Positions 48,544-58,891 of a stretch of DNA of 64,000 bases are shown piece by piece. Position 1 is the stretch's first letter; each line of letters opens with the position of its first letter. The notes below the pieces were generated by a model. The model had not been told where the DNA came from and did no database searches. It worked only from the letters and a program-made list of their open reading frames with translations. Both the position numbers and the translations under genes were made by a program. The DNA is from Henckelia pumila (Eukaryota > Streptophyta > Magnoliopsida > Lamiales > Gesneriaceae). The stretch lies in contig NC_133122.1 in the NCBI RefSeq assembly GCF_033568475.1, positions 183,911,449-183,975,448 of the forward strand. Reading direction: 5' to 3'.

Positions 48544-49340
48544 TGACATGCACCGTGAGCACCTAATAATAAAAATCTTAAGTATGAATTTAATCAATAA
48601 ATAATCTTAATCAGAGTAAATTGCGGAACTTAAATAAATCAATACCAGAAAAGCAAAACCTAGTGGTCAACCCTGTCATTCAGCCTTGGTCACCACCTAA
48701 CATCTCTGTCAACAGGAGAACTACCTGCATCTGCCCCATTGAATGGGGTATCCAGACAATAAAAAATAACCGGAAGTGAGCCTAAAATGCTCAGTATGAG
48801 AGTATGAGTATATGATATTATACGTGCATGTGTGCAAATGAACTGGGTACCAAGACATTCAGATCAAGAAACTAGCTCAATAGACCAGGACCAGGGTATA
48901 TAGCACGATGCGACGTCGCCTCAGGAGGTGGCTCATATACCCAGTGGATAATGTTGACCTGATACTAGTACAAGTGTCCAACCATAATGGTGACCTAACA
49001 CAAGACTTACGTATCCAACCATTCACAACTCATAGGGTGTACGCCGTACTACTATAGGATATCTCAAAGATACTAGATCAATATGCTCATGTATGCAACA
49101 TACAGTCATGATATGTTGTATCGTATAAATCATGCAATAACATAATTCATACAAACACATAATACATGCATACTCAATCTGAATATCTCGAATAATACTT
49201 TTGTACCTTACTATGTCAGATCCTAGAAGCTCCCATCTAGGTCCAAGCCTACCATGCAACACTATAATATATAAATACCATACATTATCTAGCATGTCAA
49301 ACATCACCTATCATGCTCTAAAAGCCTTAAATAAACTATA
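48544..49340 (-). repeat. 5' LTR of gypsy C, 3' part
   Basis: Lower piece of an LTR of about 1.5 kb that is split by copia F. It ends (plus-strand start) TGACATGCACC next to the PBS. It includes the ACCGGAAGTGAGCC/CTCAGTATGAGAG block that corresponds to the CCGGTGAGAA block of the other gypsy LTRs. It continues at 58892. Confidence 0.7.
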
Positions 49341-49868
49341 TGTTACGCCTTAAACGCATACAAATCTCTTAAATGAGATTAATGTTTTTAATGCGATAAT
49401 TTATCTTGTTTTGATAATTACAAAACTAGGTTATTATTTCTAATCGTTTAAAGTGAGACCTTGCAGATTAGACTCTTATCAAACAATTAAATTCTTGTGC
49501 GGTATATTCTAATGATGGAGTTGAACAAGATAAATCATGGAGCAGAAACTTGCAAAACTTACTGAGCATTTTTGAGTCATCCAATTCTGATCTCCACCAA
49601 TCATATTATAGTTTAGGATGCTCAAAAGCTACGGTTCAAATCTCAGCTAAATCCAACGGCTAGATCATGAAAAATGAATTTTTCAAAAGTGTCACGTAGA
49701 ACAAGAAGCAAAAATACGACGAAGTAACTTCAGAAAAATACTGAAATCTTTTGAAGCATACAAATCCAATTGCCACCATTCACAATAAAATTCAGGATGT
49801 TTTAAAGCTACTGTCCAAATTTAAAGTCAATCCGACCGGTAGATTGTGAGATATGAATTTTTGAAGTT

Positions 49869-50085
49869 TGTCGCGCAGCCTGCAACGAACCGAAACGGAA
49901 GCAACGTTCTTGCCAAAATCGTGATCCAATTTTTAAGGAATAAATTCGCCCGACCAAAGCTGCATTGCGCCGAACGGACGCAACAAACCTAGGAACGGAC
50001 ACAACGTTCATCACCAACGCTGGAAGAATTAAATGTTCGCCGAACGAACACAATGAAGGCCAGAACGGACGCAACGAACCTGCCC
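49869..50085. repeat. AACGGACGCAACG word array in copia F LTR
   Basis: About five variants of AACGGACGCAACGTT occur (for example GGAAGCAACGTTC, GAACGGACGCAACAAACC, GAACGGACACAACGTTC, GAACGGACGCAACGAACC). The last stands about 15 bp before the LTR TATA box. The same array is present in the 3' LTR at about 58128-58325. Confidence 0.85.
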
Positions 50086-50096
50086 GAATTTTCAGC

Positions 50097-50104
50097 TATA
50101 AATA
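50097..50104 (+). promoter_or_regulatory. TATA box of copia F 5' LTR
   Basis: TATAAATA; transcription would start near 50130, giving a leader of about 580 nt before gag. The 3' LTR has TATAAATG at 58342-58349. Confidence 0.75.
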
Positions 50105-50663
50105 GATGCATTCCAAGGCCATTTCAAACACAACTCAAGCAATCTTCTTCTCTAATTCTCAAGTGTTCATTCAAGAGTTTCATACATATTTCTTTCAATT
50201 AGAGAGTTGATTGTAGAAATTGTTTGTGAGTTGTTGAGCTTTCGTTGTACTCTCGAGTGTGAAGCCCGAGTGTGTAATTGTTGTTGAGGCTATCCTTGGA
50301 GTCCTTAAGGCCAAGTGTGTTGAGTTGCATCGGCGCGGCCAAGTGTGTTGAGTTGCATCGGCGCGATGATCGTGTTAAGTTGTACGACTATCCTTGGAGC
50401 CTTCAAAGCCAAGACGTTCAAAGTGCTAGTGGATCCTTGGTTAATCGATCTTAACCAAGAAGGGGAGACGTAGATGATTTATCGTCGAACTTTCATAAAC
50501 ATCTCTTATCCTTTTTACTACTTTATTTACTTAACACATTTATTTAACGCACTTATATTTGATTGTTTTAAGTCTTCTGCTTGCGTACTTGCATAATCGC
50601 TTTAAATTGCTAAAGTTGCCAATATAACCTAAATCCCCCCCCCCCCAATTAGGTTCTAACAAG

Positions 50664-50676
50664 TGGTATCAGAGCC
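50664..50676 (+). other. Primer-binding site of copia F
   Basis: TGGTATCAGAGCC, complementary to initiator-Met tRNA, 2 bp after the LTR. Confidence 0.9.
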
Positions 50677-50709
50677 ACCTTTTTACAAAATATTTTCAAA
50701 AAAGGCTCT

Positions 50710-52116
50710 ATGGAAAATCTAGCGAGCGATTATACTCAAGGGCAATCAACCAATCGTCCTCCTCTTTTCAACGGCATAAACTACGGATATTGGAAAAATC
50801 GAATGCCCCTATATATCCAATCCGTAGATTATGACATTTGGAAAGTAACTATGAAAGGTCCCTACATACCTATGAAAGAGGTTGAGGGAGTCAAAATTCC
50901 TAAGGAAATGGACGACTTTTCAAAGGAGGATATGAAATTAATATCTCAAAATGCTAAAGCTATGAATATTTTGCATTGTTTCCTAGATATGAACGAGTAC
51001 AACCAGATCTCGATGTGCTCCTCCGCAAAAGAGATTTGGGACAAATTGGAGATATGCCACAAGGGAACCAACCAATTCAAAGAGACAAATATAGATCTTC
51101 TACAACTCAAATACGAGACATTTGAGATGGAATCAAATGAAGATATAGACACAATGTTCCGAAGGCTCTCTCAAATCATTAATGAGCTAGCCCAACTTGG
51201 AGAACAATATCCAACCAAGCAAGTATGGAGGAGAGCTCTACGCGCCTTACCCAAGGAGTGGGATGCCAAGAGAATGACCATCATTGAGTCCAACAAAGGT
51301 GACACCGCATCCTATGATCTTGATCAACTTCATGGGACCCTAAAAACCCATGAGCTGAAAGTATCCACAAGGAAAGAATCTAAGAAAGAGGATGAGAAGA
51401 TCAAGGCAAAGGGGATTGCCTTATCCACCCAAGTCAAAGAAGAAGATGATGATGATGATATGACACTCTTCGCAAGAAAGTTCAAAAGATTTATGCGAGG
51501 AAACAACTTCAAGAAGAAGACGGACAAGGAAGTAAGATGCTACAACTGTCAACAACAAGGGCATTATGCAAATGAATGCCCTCTCAAGAAGAAAAATGAC
51601 AAGGGCAAGAAGAAAGCACTCATAGCCACTTGGAGCGACAACGACGATGACGAGGAGGTATCTAACATCTGCCTCATGGCAAAGAGTGATGACATCGTCT
51701 CTGACGACGATGATGAGGTACCTTCCTATGATGAATTACTACATGCATATAAACATATGTTTGATATGGCTAAATCACTTAGAAAGAAAAATAGAAACCT
51801 CAAAAATGAATTAGAAACTAAGGAGCATGAAAACCTAAGATTAAAGGATGACATAACTCACTTAGAAAAATCATTTGATAAATTCAATGTTAGTAGTAAT
51901 AAATTGAATAATTTACTAAGCATGCAGAAATGTAGCTTTGATAAGGGTGGAATAGGGTATGATAAGAAATCTATAGACTTTGCTAGTCTTATTGCTAAAG
52001 CTAAAATAAGATCACCCCTTACATGCTCTTACTGCTGTAAAGTAGGTCATGTTAGACATAAATGTAGATCTTTGAAATATCAATATGATCAAAAGAGCTA
52101 TAAAATGGAGGCCTAA
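50710..52116 (+). CDS. Copia F gag polyprotein
   Basis: A 468-aa open frame starting MENLASDYTQ. The N-terminal copia gag domain has FNGINYGYWKNRM and AKEIWDKLEICHKGTNQFKE. A Lys/Glu-rich linker follows, then two zinc knuckles: CYNCQQQGHYANEC (about residue 277) and the less typical CSYCCKVGHVRHKC near the C-terminus. Acidic and coiled-coil-like segments lie between the knuckles. It ends with TAA at 52114-52116, and pol does not continue directly. This is the only element ORF apart from fragments that looks intact. Confidence 0.88.
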   Translation: MENLASDYTQGQSTNRPPLFNGINYGYWKNRMPLYIQSVDYDIWKVTMKGPYIPMKEVEGVKIPKEMDDFSKEDMKLISQNAKAMNILHCFLDMNEYNQISMCSSAKEIWDKLEICHKGTNQFKETNIDLLQLKYETFEMESNEDIDTMFRRLSQIINELAQLGEQYPTKQVWRRALRALPKEWDAKRMTIIESNKGDTASYDLDQLHGTLKTHELKVSTRKESKKEDEKIKAKGIALSTQVKEEDDDDDMTLFARKFKRFMRGNNFKKKTDKEVRCYNCQQQGHYANECPLKKKNDKGKKKALIATWSDNDDDEEVSNICLMAKSDDIVSDDDDEVPSYDELLHAYKHMFDMAKSLRKKNRNLKNELETKEHENLRLKDDITHLEKSFDKFNVSSNKLNNLLSMQKCSFDKGGIGYDKKSIDFASLIAKAKIRSPLTCSYCCKVGHVRHKCRSLKYQYDQKSYKMEA

Positions 52117-52359
52117 GAGTACTTAACAACTCATCAGTCGGTATTATGAGAACATGATCTAAGAGAGTTCATCATAGACCGGTTTAAACTGCCTTGACTT
52201 GCGACCGGTCTTCCTGATGAACGCTGCTTTGTCCAAGGAAATAGGTTTTTAAAGAGGCCATAGCCCGACCTACTACTGGGAGCACTCTTGGAAAGTGTCG
52301 ATGATGTCGCTATAAGAGACTGAACTCTTACAAATCTATTTTGTATCTCTCTTTTCTAA
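52117..52359 (+). other. Non-coding gap between gag and pol
   Basis: Stops occur in all frames. Whether this is decayed coding sequence or a real leader for a separate pol reading frame is unclear. Confidence 0.4.
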
Positions 52360-55300
52360 CACTGTGGACCCAAAAGAACTAAATGGTACCAAAATCAATT
52401 CTTGCAGGGAAATAAGAAAAATGTTCACCCTAGAATATGGTATTTAGACAGTGGATGTTCTAGACATATGAAGGAGGACAAAGAGCTACTCCAATCGCTC
52501 AAACCAAAGGAGAAGGGAACTGTCACCTTTGGAGACAACAGCAAAGGAGTAATCGAAGGAATAGGCTCAATAGGTATATATAAATCCTGCTTGATTGATG
52601 ATGTACTCTTAGTGAAATGACTTAAGCATAATCTACTAAGCATAAGTCAATTGTGCGATAGAGGTTATGAAGTCAAATTCACTTCCCAGCACTACACTAT
52701 ATCACTCACGACTGACAAATCCATAAATTTCAAAGGATATAGAAGTGAAAATGTATACAAGGTTTCTTTAAATAATTTATCTTTATCAAATATCAAAAGC
52801 CTTGTATCTTTGAATGTTGATGAAAACATTCTTTGGCATAGACGACTAGGTCATGTTGGTCCTAGTACCATTGAAAATTTTTTTAAACTTGATCTAGTAG
52901 TTGGTATGCCAAAACTCAATTTAAAATTGGATTCTGTTTGTCATGCATGTCAACTTGGCAAACATACAAAGGAATCTTTTAAAAGCAAAAATTTTGTATC
53001 AACTTCTATGCCCCTTGAACTTCTCCACCTAGACCTATGTGGTCCCTCGAGGAACGCTAGCCTAGGAGGGAAGCTTTATTCATTTGTCATTGTGGATGAT
53101 TTCTCACGTTTCACGTGGACATTGTTTTTAGCTCACAAAAATGATGTCTTTGATTATTTTAAAACTTTTGTCAAACGTGTTGAGAATGAGAAAAATCTTT
53201 CAATAAAGCAGATCCGAAGTGACCACGGAACTGAATTTCAAAATGAGAGTTTTAAAAATTTTTGTGAAGAGAAATACATCGGTCACAATTTTTCCTGTCC
53301 TAGGACTCCTCAACAAAACGGGGTCGTTGAGAGGAAAAATAGGACACTTGTAGAGATTGCAAAGATCATGATATGTGAGTATTCTTTACCAAAATATTTT
53401 TGGGCTGAAGCAATGAACACTGCCTGTTACATCATTAATCATGTATCAATAAGGTCTATTCTCAAGAAAACTCCATATGAATTATGGAGAGGGAGAAAGC
53501 CTAACATTTCATACTTTCGAGCTTTCGGTTCAAAATGCTATATCCATAATAATTTTAAGGACAACCTCGGTAAGTTTGATGCCAAGTCCGACAAAGGCAT
53601 CTTTCTCGGATATTCCACAACAAGTAAGGCTTATAGAGTATTTAATAAACGTACTTTACTTGTTGAAGAATCTATGCATGTTGTATTTGATGAATCTATG
53701 TCTATAGTTTCTCGCGCTAACAATGATGATGTAGAATTACTCGAAGAAGAGATGACTTCCTCAAGCCTAAATGATATAGATGTTTCTGTTGAGGAAACAC
53801 CACTTTCGAAGGATTGGACGCTTCACAAAGATCATCCTATGGATCTTATCATTGGTAGTCCTTCAAATGGAGTAACCGCTCGCTCTTCTCTTAATAATAT
53901 TTTCAATCATCTTGCTTTTGTTTCGTATGTTGAACCTAAATGTATTGATGATGCTTTATTAGATGATTCTTGGATAATTGCTATGCAAGATGAATTAAAT
54001 GAATTCAAACGTAATGATGTTTGGTGTCTTGTTCCTAGGCCTCATGATAGATCTATTATTGGTACTAAATGGGTCTTTAGGAATAAACTTGATGAACATG
54101 GTACTATCACTAGAAATAAAGTTAGGCTCGTAGCGAAAGGTTATAGTCAAGAAGAAGACATTGATTATGATGAGACTTATGCTCCTGTTTCCTGACTTGA
54201 ATCTATTCGCATGCTACTTGTTTTTGCTTGTTCTAGAAATTTAAAGTTATTTCAAATGGATGTTAAGAGTGCATTTCTGAATGGTGAACTAAAAGAGGAA
54301 GTTTATATTGAACAACCTGATGGCTTTGTTGATTCATTATTTCCTGATCATGTGTATAGACTAAACAAAGATTTGTATGGTTTGAAACAAGCTCCTCGAG
54401 CTTGGTATGAAAAATTGTCTACTTTCCTTCTTTCAAATGATTTTTCGAGAGGAAAGATTGACATTACTTTATTTACAAAAAATGTCAAAGATGATTTATT
54501 GATTGTGCAAATTTATGTTGATGACATAATTTTTGGTTCTACTAACGATCTCTCTGTCAAGAATTCTCTAAACTTATGCAGGATTACTTCGAGATGAGCA
54601 TGATGGGGGAACTTAACTATTTTCTCGGATTGCAAATCAAACAGTGCAAGGATGGGTTCTTTGTGAACCAAAGCAAGTACATCAAGGAGATTCTAAAGAA
54701 GTTTGGGATGGAGAACACAAAATCATCATCCACACCGATGAGCACAGCAATCAGACTCAACAAGCATGAAAATGGTAAATCTGTAGATCAATCTTCCTTT
54801 CGTAGTATAATTGGCTCCTTACTTTATGCTACTGCTAGTAGGCCGGACATTATGTTTAGTGTTTGCTTGTGTGCACGATTTCAATCATGTCCAAAGAAAT
54901 CACATTTGTTCGCCTTAAAACGCATTTTCAAATATCTTTCAAATACTTCAAATCTCGACTTGTGGTATTCGAAAAATTATTTCTTTGATTTAAAAGCTTA
55001 CTGCGATGCCGACTTTGGTGGATATAAGGTGGACAGGAAAAGAACTAGTGGAACTTGTTTCTTTTTAGGAAACTGTTTAGTCTCTTGGTTTTCCAAAAAG
55101 CAAAATTGTGTTGCTCTATCAACGACCGAAGCCGAATATATGACTGCTGGTAGTTGTTGAGCGCAAATTCTTTGGATGAAGCTTCAATTGCTCGACTATG
55201 GCGTCTCTTTTTCAAAAATCCCTATTTTTTGTGATAACACCAGCGTCATATGTCTTACAAAGAATCTGATTCAACATTCGCGCACCAAACATATTGACAT

Positions 55301-55454
55301 TCGTCATCATTTTATTCGTGACCACATCGAACAAAATGAAGTTGAACTTCAATATGTTGACACGACAAATCAAATTGCCGATATTTTTACAAAATCACTA
55401 GATGAAAATACTTTTATTAGTTTGCGTGGTGAACTTGGCATGAATGAGTTGTAA
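52360..55454 (+). pseudogene. Copia F pol (protease-integrase-RT-RNase H), decayed
   Basis: Domains in order: protease with WYLDSGCSRHM; the GAG-pre-integrase His/Cys motif (LWHRRLGH...CHACQLGKH); the integrase core with Asp in LLHLDLCGP, Asp in IRSDHGTEF and Glu in NGVVERKNR; RT with KWVFRNKLDEHG, FQMDVKSAFLNG and the catalytic YVDDIIFGS; and RNase H with AYCDADFGG, LSTTEAEYM and a TKHIDIRHHFIRD tail. In-frame TGA codons lie at 52618-52620, 54193-54195 and 55158-55160, and a frameshift lies near 54575. The product cannot be made from this copy. Confidence 0.88.
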
Positions 55455-55490
55455 TCACATGTGGACATAAATTAAAATTTAATGTCATAT

Positions 55491-55500
55491 TAAGGGGGAG
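55491..55500 (+). other. Internal polypurine-tract-like sequence after pol
   Basis: TAAGGGGGAG lies 37 bp after the pol stop. AAGGGGGAG is the usual copia polypurine tract that normally touches the 3' LTR. Here the 3' LTR is 2.1 kb further on with its own tract (57583-57596). Confidence 0.55.
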
Positions 55501-55651
55501 CTTAAAATTAAATTCAAGCAATTTAATGTTGAATAATACAAATTAATTGTATCTATTCATAATTATAAGCTCACGTTTTATGTGTATTATTTGGTATAAA
55601 ATTTTCAAAAATATAATTCTAAGAGGAAAAATCCAAAAATTTCTTCAATTG

Positions 55652-55918
55652 TCCGAACGTTGCTTCCGTCCCGTGCAACGTTGTGTCCGTTGAATGACCG
55701 AACGTTGCGTATGTTTGTCTAACGTTGCATCCGTCTTTAATTTTTCCCGCCTTTGTTTAAAATTTTAACCGCGAATTTTTTCCGCCAAAAGCATCAACGT
55801 TGCATCCGATGGCGTAACGTTGCTTCCGTTAGTGCTTTTTACAGCCTTCTTTTTAAAATATCAGTTTAAATTTCTCGCACATTTTACCCGCCAGGACGAA
55901 CGTTGCGTCCGTTCCGTC
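55652..55918. repeat. AACGTTGCGTCCGTT word array before ORF3
   Basis: Seven variants start near 55655, 55676, 55700, 55721, 55797, 55816 and 55899. The word is the reverse complement of the LTR word AACGGACGCAACGTT. The last copy ends about 10 bp before TATATATA (55926-55933). Confidence 0.88.
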
Positions 55919-55925
55919 CTAGGCC

Positions 55926-55933
55926 TATATATA
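55926..55933 (+). promoter_or_regulatory. Putative internal TATA box for ORF3
   Basis: TATATATA between CC and GAGG, 77 bp before the ORF3 ATG at 56010. A start near 55960 would give a leader of about 50 nt. Inference from position and from the same array-TATA arrangement in the LTR. Confidence 0.55.
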
Positions 55934-56009
55934 GAGGCCGAAACTTTCAGAATTTTGCACACCAAAATCCATCTTCTTTCTTCCTTTTGCTCGAAATACT
56001 TTTCCAAAA

Positions 56010-57303
56010 ATGGCTTCTAGACGCCAAGTTGATCCCGCTAATCCGAGGCGACGCACTCGTGCTCGTACCCAACCTTTTGTCCATAACCTTAACCAACCCG
56101 CTATCTCACGACCTATTCCTGCCGACTATAGTGATAGGAAGATTCTTCCGGGTCGTATTTTTGATCGCCCCTATTTGGCAAATTCTCATCTTCGTATGTT
56201 GGATCTTATTGATTTCCAACAATGGGAAGCATTTTTCCAGCCTTATCATCCAGATTTCATCTATACCTCCCTTATCCATGAGTTTTATGCCAATTTTGAA
56301 CTTGAATTGTGTAGCGATGACATATATACTGTTACAATTGTTCAAAATCGGTACATTCATTTATCTTCAGGTGATCTCGCTGCTTGGTTCTCTCTTCCTA
56401 GAAATGGACTCAGTGAGTTCTTTGCATTTAAATGGCCTGAGGATAGTCCCGCGTTTAACCGTGTCGAGGCTCTTTCTGCAATTCTTGATCAACCAACTCA
56501 CGCTGGTGATGATCGACCATCTCTTAAGATGCTCTGTTCTGATTTCCAAATTATCCAAAAGATTATCACTTCTTTGACCATTCCTCGCGCTGGAGACCAT
56601 TCCAAGTGCAAATATCTGGACCTTTATGTCCTTTTTCACATTGTTGCTCAGCGACCTTTTAACCTACCTAGGTTTATCATTCAGATCATGCATCACACTG
56701 CCAAAAATTCAAAAAAAAGTCATTCTCCCTTTTGCTCGGTTTATTAACCGAATTCTGACTCACTTTGACATAGTATTCGATGATTTGGAGAAGATACCTA
56801 TCACTGAGACTTATACTCTTGACCATGCCTCCATCACTAAAATGGAGTTGTCATGAAATCCTGTATTGTCTCGATGGGTGCATGATCCAACTCATATTTT
56901 CACTCGCTATCATCCTGAAACCAATTTTCACATTCATTTTTCACTTATTCCTCCTTCCATTCAAGAGAAAAGATTTCCTGGTGGTTTCACTGACACCGAT
57001 ATTCCTTCCTCTTCTACGGTTCCTCCATCTTCCACACCCATGTTTGATTATGGCGAGCTACCTTTTTTCCCTCCTATGATGCCTCAGCCTCCACCTACTC
57101 CGGCACCACCTTCCGATCGACTCTTTGAGTATCTTCAGCGGCTTGAGATCAATAAGGATCGCAACTACTCCGCCATTCAGTCTATCCAGACATCGATCAC
57201 GGACTTGACCATGGAGATGCGATGATATTTTCAATCTGTCCATGAGCGACTCAATTTGATGGAAGAAAACCTTCTTAAAGAAGATTCGGATGATGACTCT
57301 TAG
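56010..57303 (+). pseudogene. Copia F third ORF, plant transposon-associated protein, decayed
   Basis: About 430 codons. The first 245 aa are open to 56747 (MASRRQVDPANPRRRTRART, then a globular part with FIYTSLIHEFYANFELEL and SGDLAAWFSLPRNGLSEFF). The reading continues in another frame after a frameshift near 56710, at an A-rich stretch. TGA codons lie at 56854-56856 and 57223-57225, and the last stop is at 57301. The middle resembles the domain labelled 'putative plant transposon protein' in many plant annotations, found in ORFs of varied elements. A Pro-rich stretch (PPMMPQPPPTPAPPS) and a short acidic helical C-terminus follow. Biochemical function is unknown. Confidence 0.65.
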
Positions 57304-57596
57304 TTTTATATTTTTCTGTATTTTGTAAATTTCTCTATCAATAAAATATGTTTTTTTATAAATATTGTGTTATTCATTTATCATATTTGTTGCCTTTTTA
57401 ATTATCACGAAAAGGGAGAGAATTAATTTGGTTAAATATTCAAATGGGATAAATAAAAATTGATTATGTGATAAAAAAAATTTATTTAAAATATTGTTAC
57501 ATTAAGAGGAAGCTTTTTATATGTATTTCAATTGCACATTATATCTCCTGTTTAAACAAGTTTTGTGATTATAAAAAAGAGGAGATTGTTATGCCT

Positions 57597-58886
57597 TAAC
57601 GCATACAAATCTCTTAAACGAGATTAATGTTTTTAATGCAATAACTTATATTGTTTTGATAATTACAAAACTAGTTTATTATTTTTAATCGTTTAAAATG
57701 AGACCTTGCAGATTAGACTCTTATCAAACAATTAAATTATTGTGCGGTATATTCTAATGATGGAGTTGAACAAGCTAAATCATGGAGCAGAAACTTGAAA
57801 AACTTACTGAGCATTTTCGAGTCATATAATTCTAATCTCCACCCGTCATATTAAATTTTAGGATGCTCAAAAGCTACGGTTCAAATCTTAGCTCAATCCA
57901 ACGGCTAGATCATGAGAAATAAATTTTTCAAAAGTGTCGCGCATAACAAGAAGCAAAAATACGATGAAGTAAATTCAGAAAAATACTGGAATCTTTTGAG
58001 GCATCTAAATCCGATCTCCAGTATTCACAATGAAATACAAGATGTTTTAAAGATACTGTACAAATTTCAAGTTTCTCTGACAGGTAGATTGTGAGATATG
58101 AATTTTTGAAGTTTGTCGCGCAGCCTGCAACGAACCGAAACGGAAGCAATGTTCTTGCCAAAAACATGATCCAATTTTTAAGAAAGAAATTTGCCTGACC
58201 AAAGTTGCATTGCGCCGAACGGACGCAACAAACATAGGAACGGACGCAACGTTCGTCACCAACTCCGGAAGAATTAAATGTGTACCGAACGAACGCAACA
58301 AAGGCCAGAACGGACGCAACGAACCTGCCCGAATTTTCAGCTATAAATGGATGCACTCCAAGGCCATTTCAGACACAACTCAAGCAATCTTCTTCTCTAC
58401 TTCTCAAGTGTTCATTCAAGAGTTTCATACATATTTATTTCAATTAGAGAGTTGATGTAGAAATTTTTTGTGAGTTGTTGAGCTTTCGTTGTACTCTCGA
58501 GTGTGAAGCCCGAGTGTGTAATTGTTGTTGAGGCTATCCTTGGAGTCCTTAAGGCCAAGTGCGTTGAGTTGTATCGGCGCGGTGATCGTGTTAAGTTGTA
58601 CGGCTATCCTTGGAGCCTTCAAGGTCAAGACGTTCGAAGTGCTAGTGGATCCTTGGTTAATTGATCTTAACCAAGAAGGGAAGACGTAGATGATTTATCG
58701 TCAAACTTCCATAAACATCTCTTATCCCTTTTACTGCTTTATTTACTTAACGCATTTATTTGCCGCACTTATATTTGATTGCTTTAAGTCTTCCGATTTC
58801 GTACTTGCATAATCGCTTTAAATTGTTAAAGTTGCCAATAGAACCTAAATTCTCCCCCCCCCCCCCCCCCCAATTAGTTTCTAACA
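57597..58886 (+). repeat. 3' LTR of copia F
   Basis: 1290 bp, TGTTATGCC to TCTAACA, collinear with the 5' LTR with scattered substitutions and small indels. It lacks the 28-bp duplication and has a longer C run (about 58855-58871). Confidence 0.92.
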
Positions 58887-58891
58887 CTATA

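Larger units (their letters stand above)
49341..50661 (+). repeat. 5' LTR of copia F
   Basis: 1321 bp, TGTTACGCC to TTCTAACA. A word array at 49869-50085 stands directly before TATAAATA (50097-50104). It has a 28-bp tandem duplication (50309-50336 and 50337-50364) absent from the 3' LTR, and a C run near 50635-50646. Confidence 0.92.
49341..58886 (+). mobile_element. Full-length copia F with third ORF (TSD CTATA)
   Basis: CTATA at 49336-49340 and 58887-58891 bounds 9546 bp. LTRs are at 49341-50661 and 57597-58886, the PBS at 50664-50676, gag at 50710-52116, decayed pol at 52360-55454, an extra ORF at 56010-57303 and a polypurine tract AAAAAAGAGGAGAT at 57583-57596. Pol order is protease, integrase, RT, RNase H, which is Ty1/copia. 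Length and an ORF between pol and the 3' LTR recall the SIRE/Maximus lineage, but the ORF3 family differs from classic env-like ORFs as far as I can tell. It inserted into the LTR of gypsy C. Confidence 0.93.

Noticed and set aside
49869-50085. CRISPR-like array of short repeats
   Set aside because: Repeat spacing is irregular, words vary, the context is a plant LTR and no cas genes exist.
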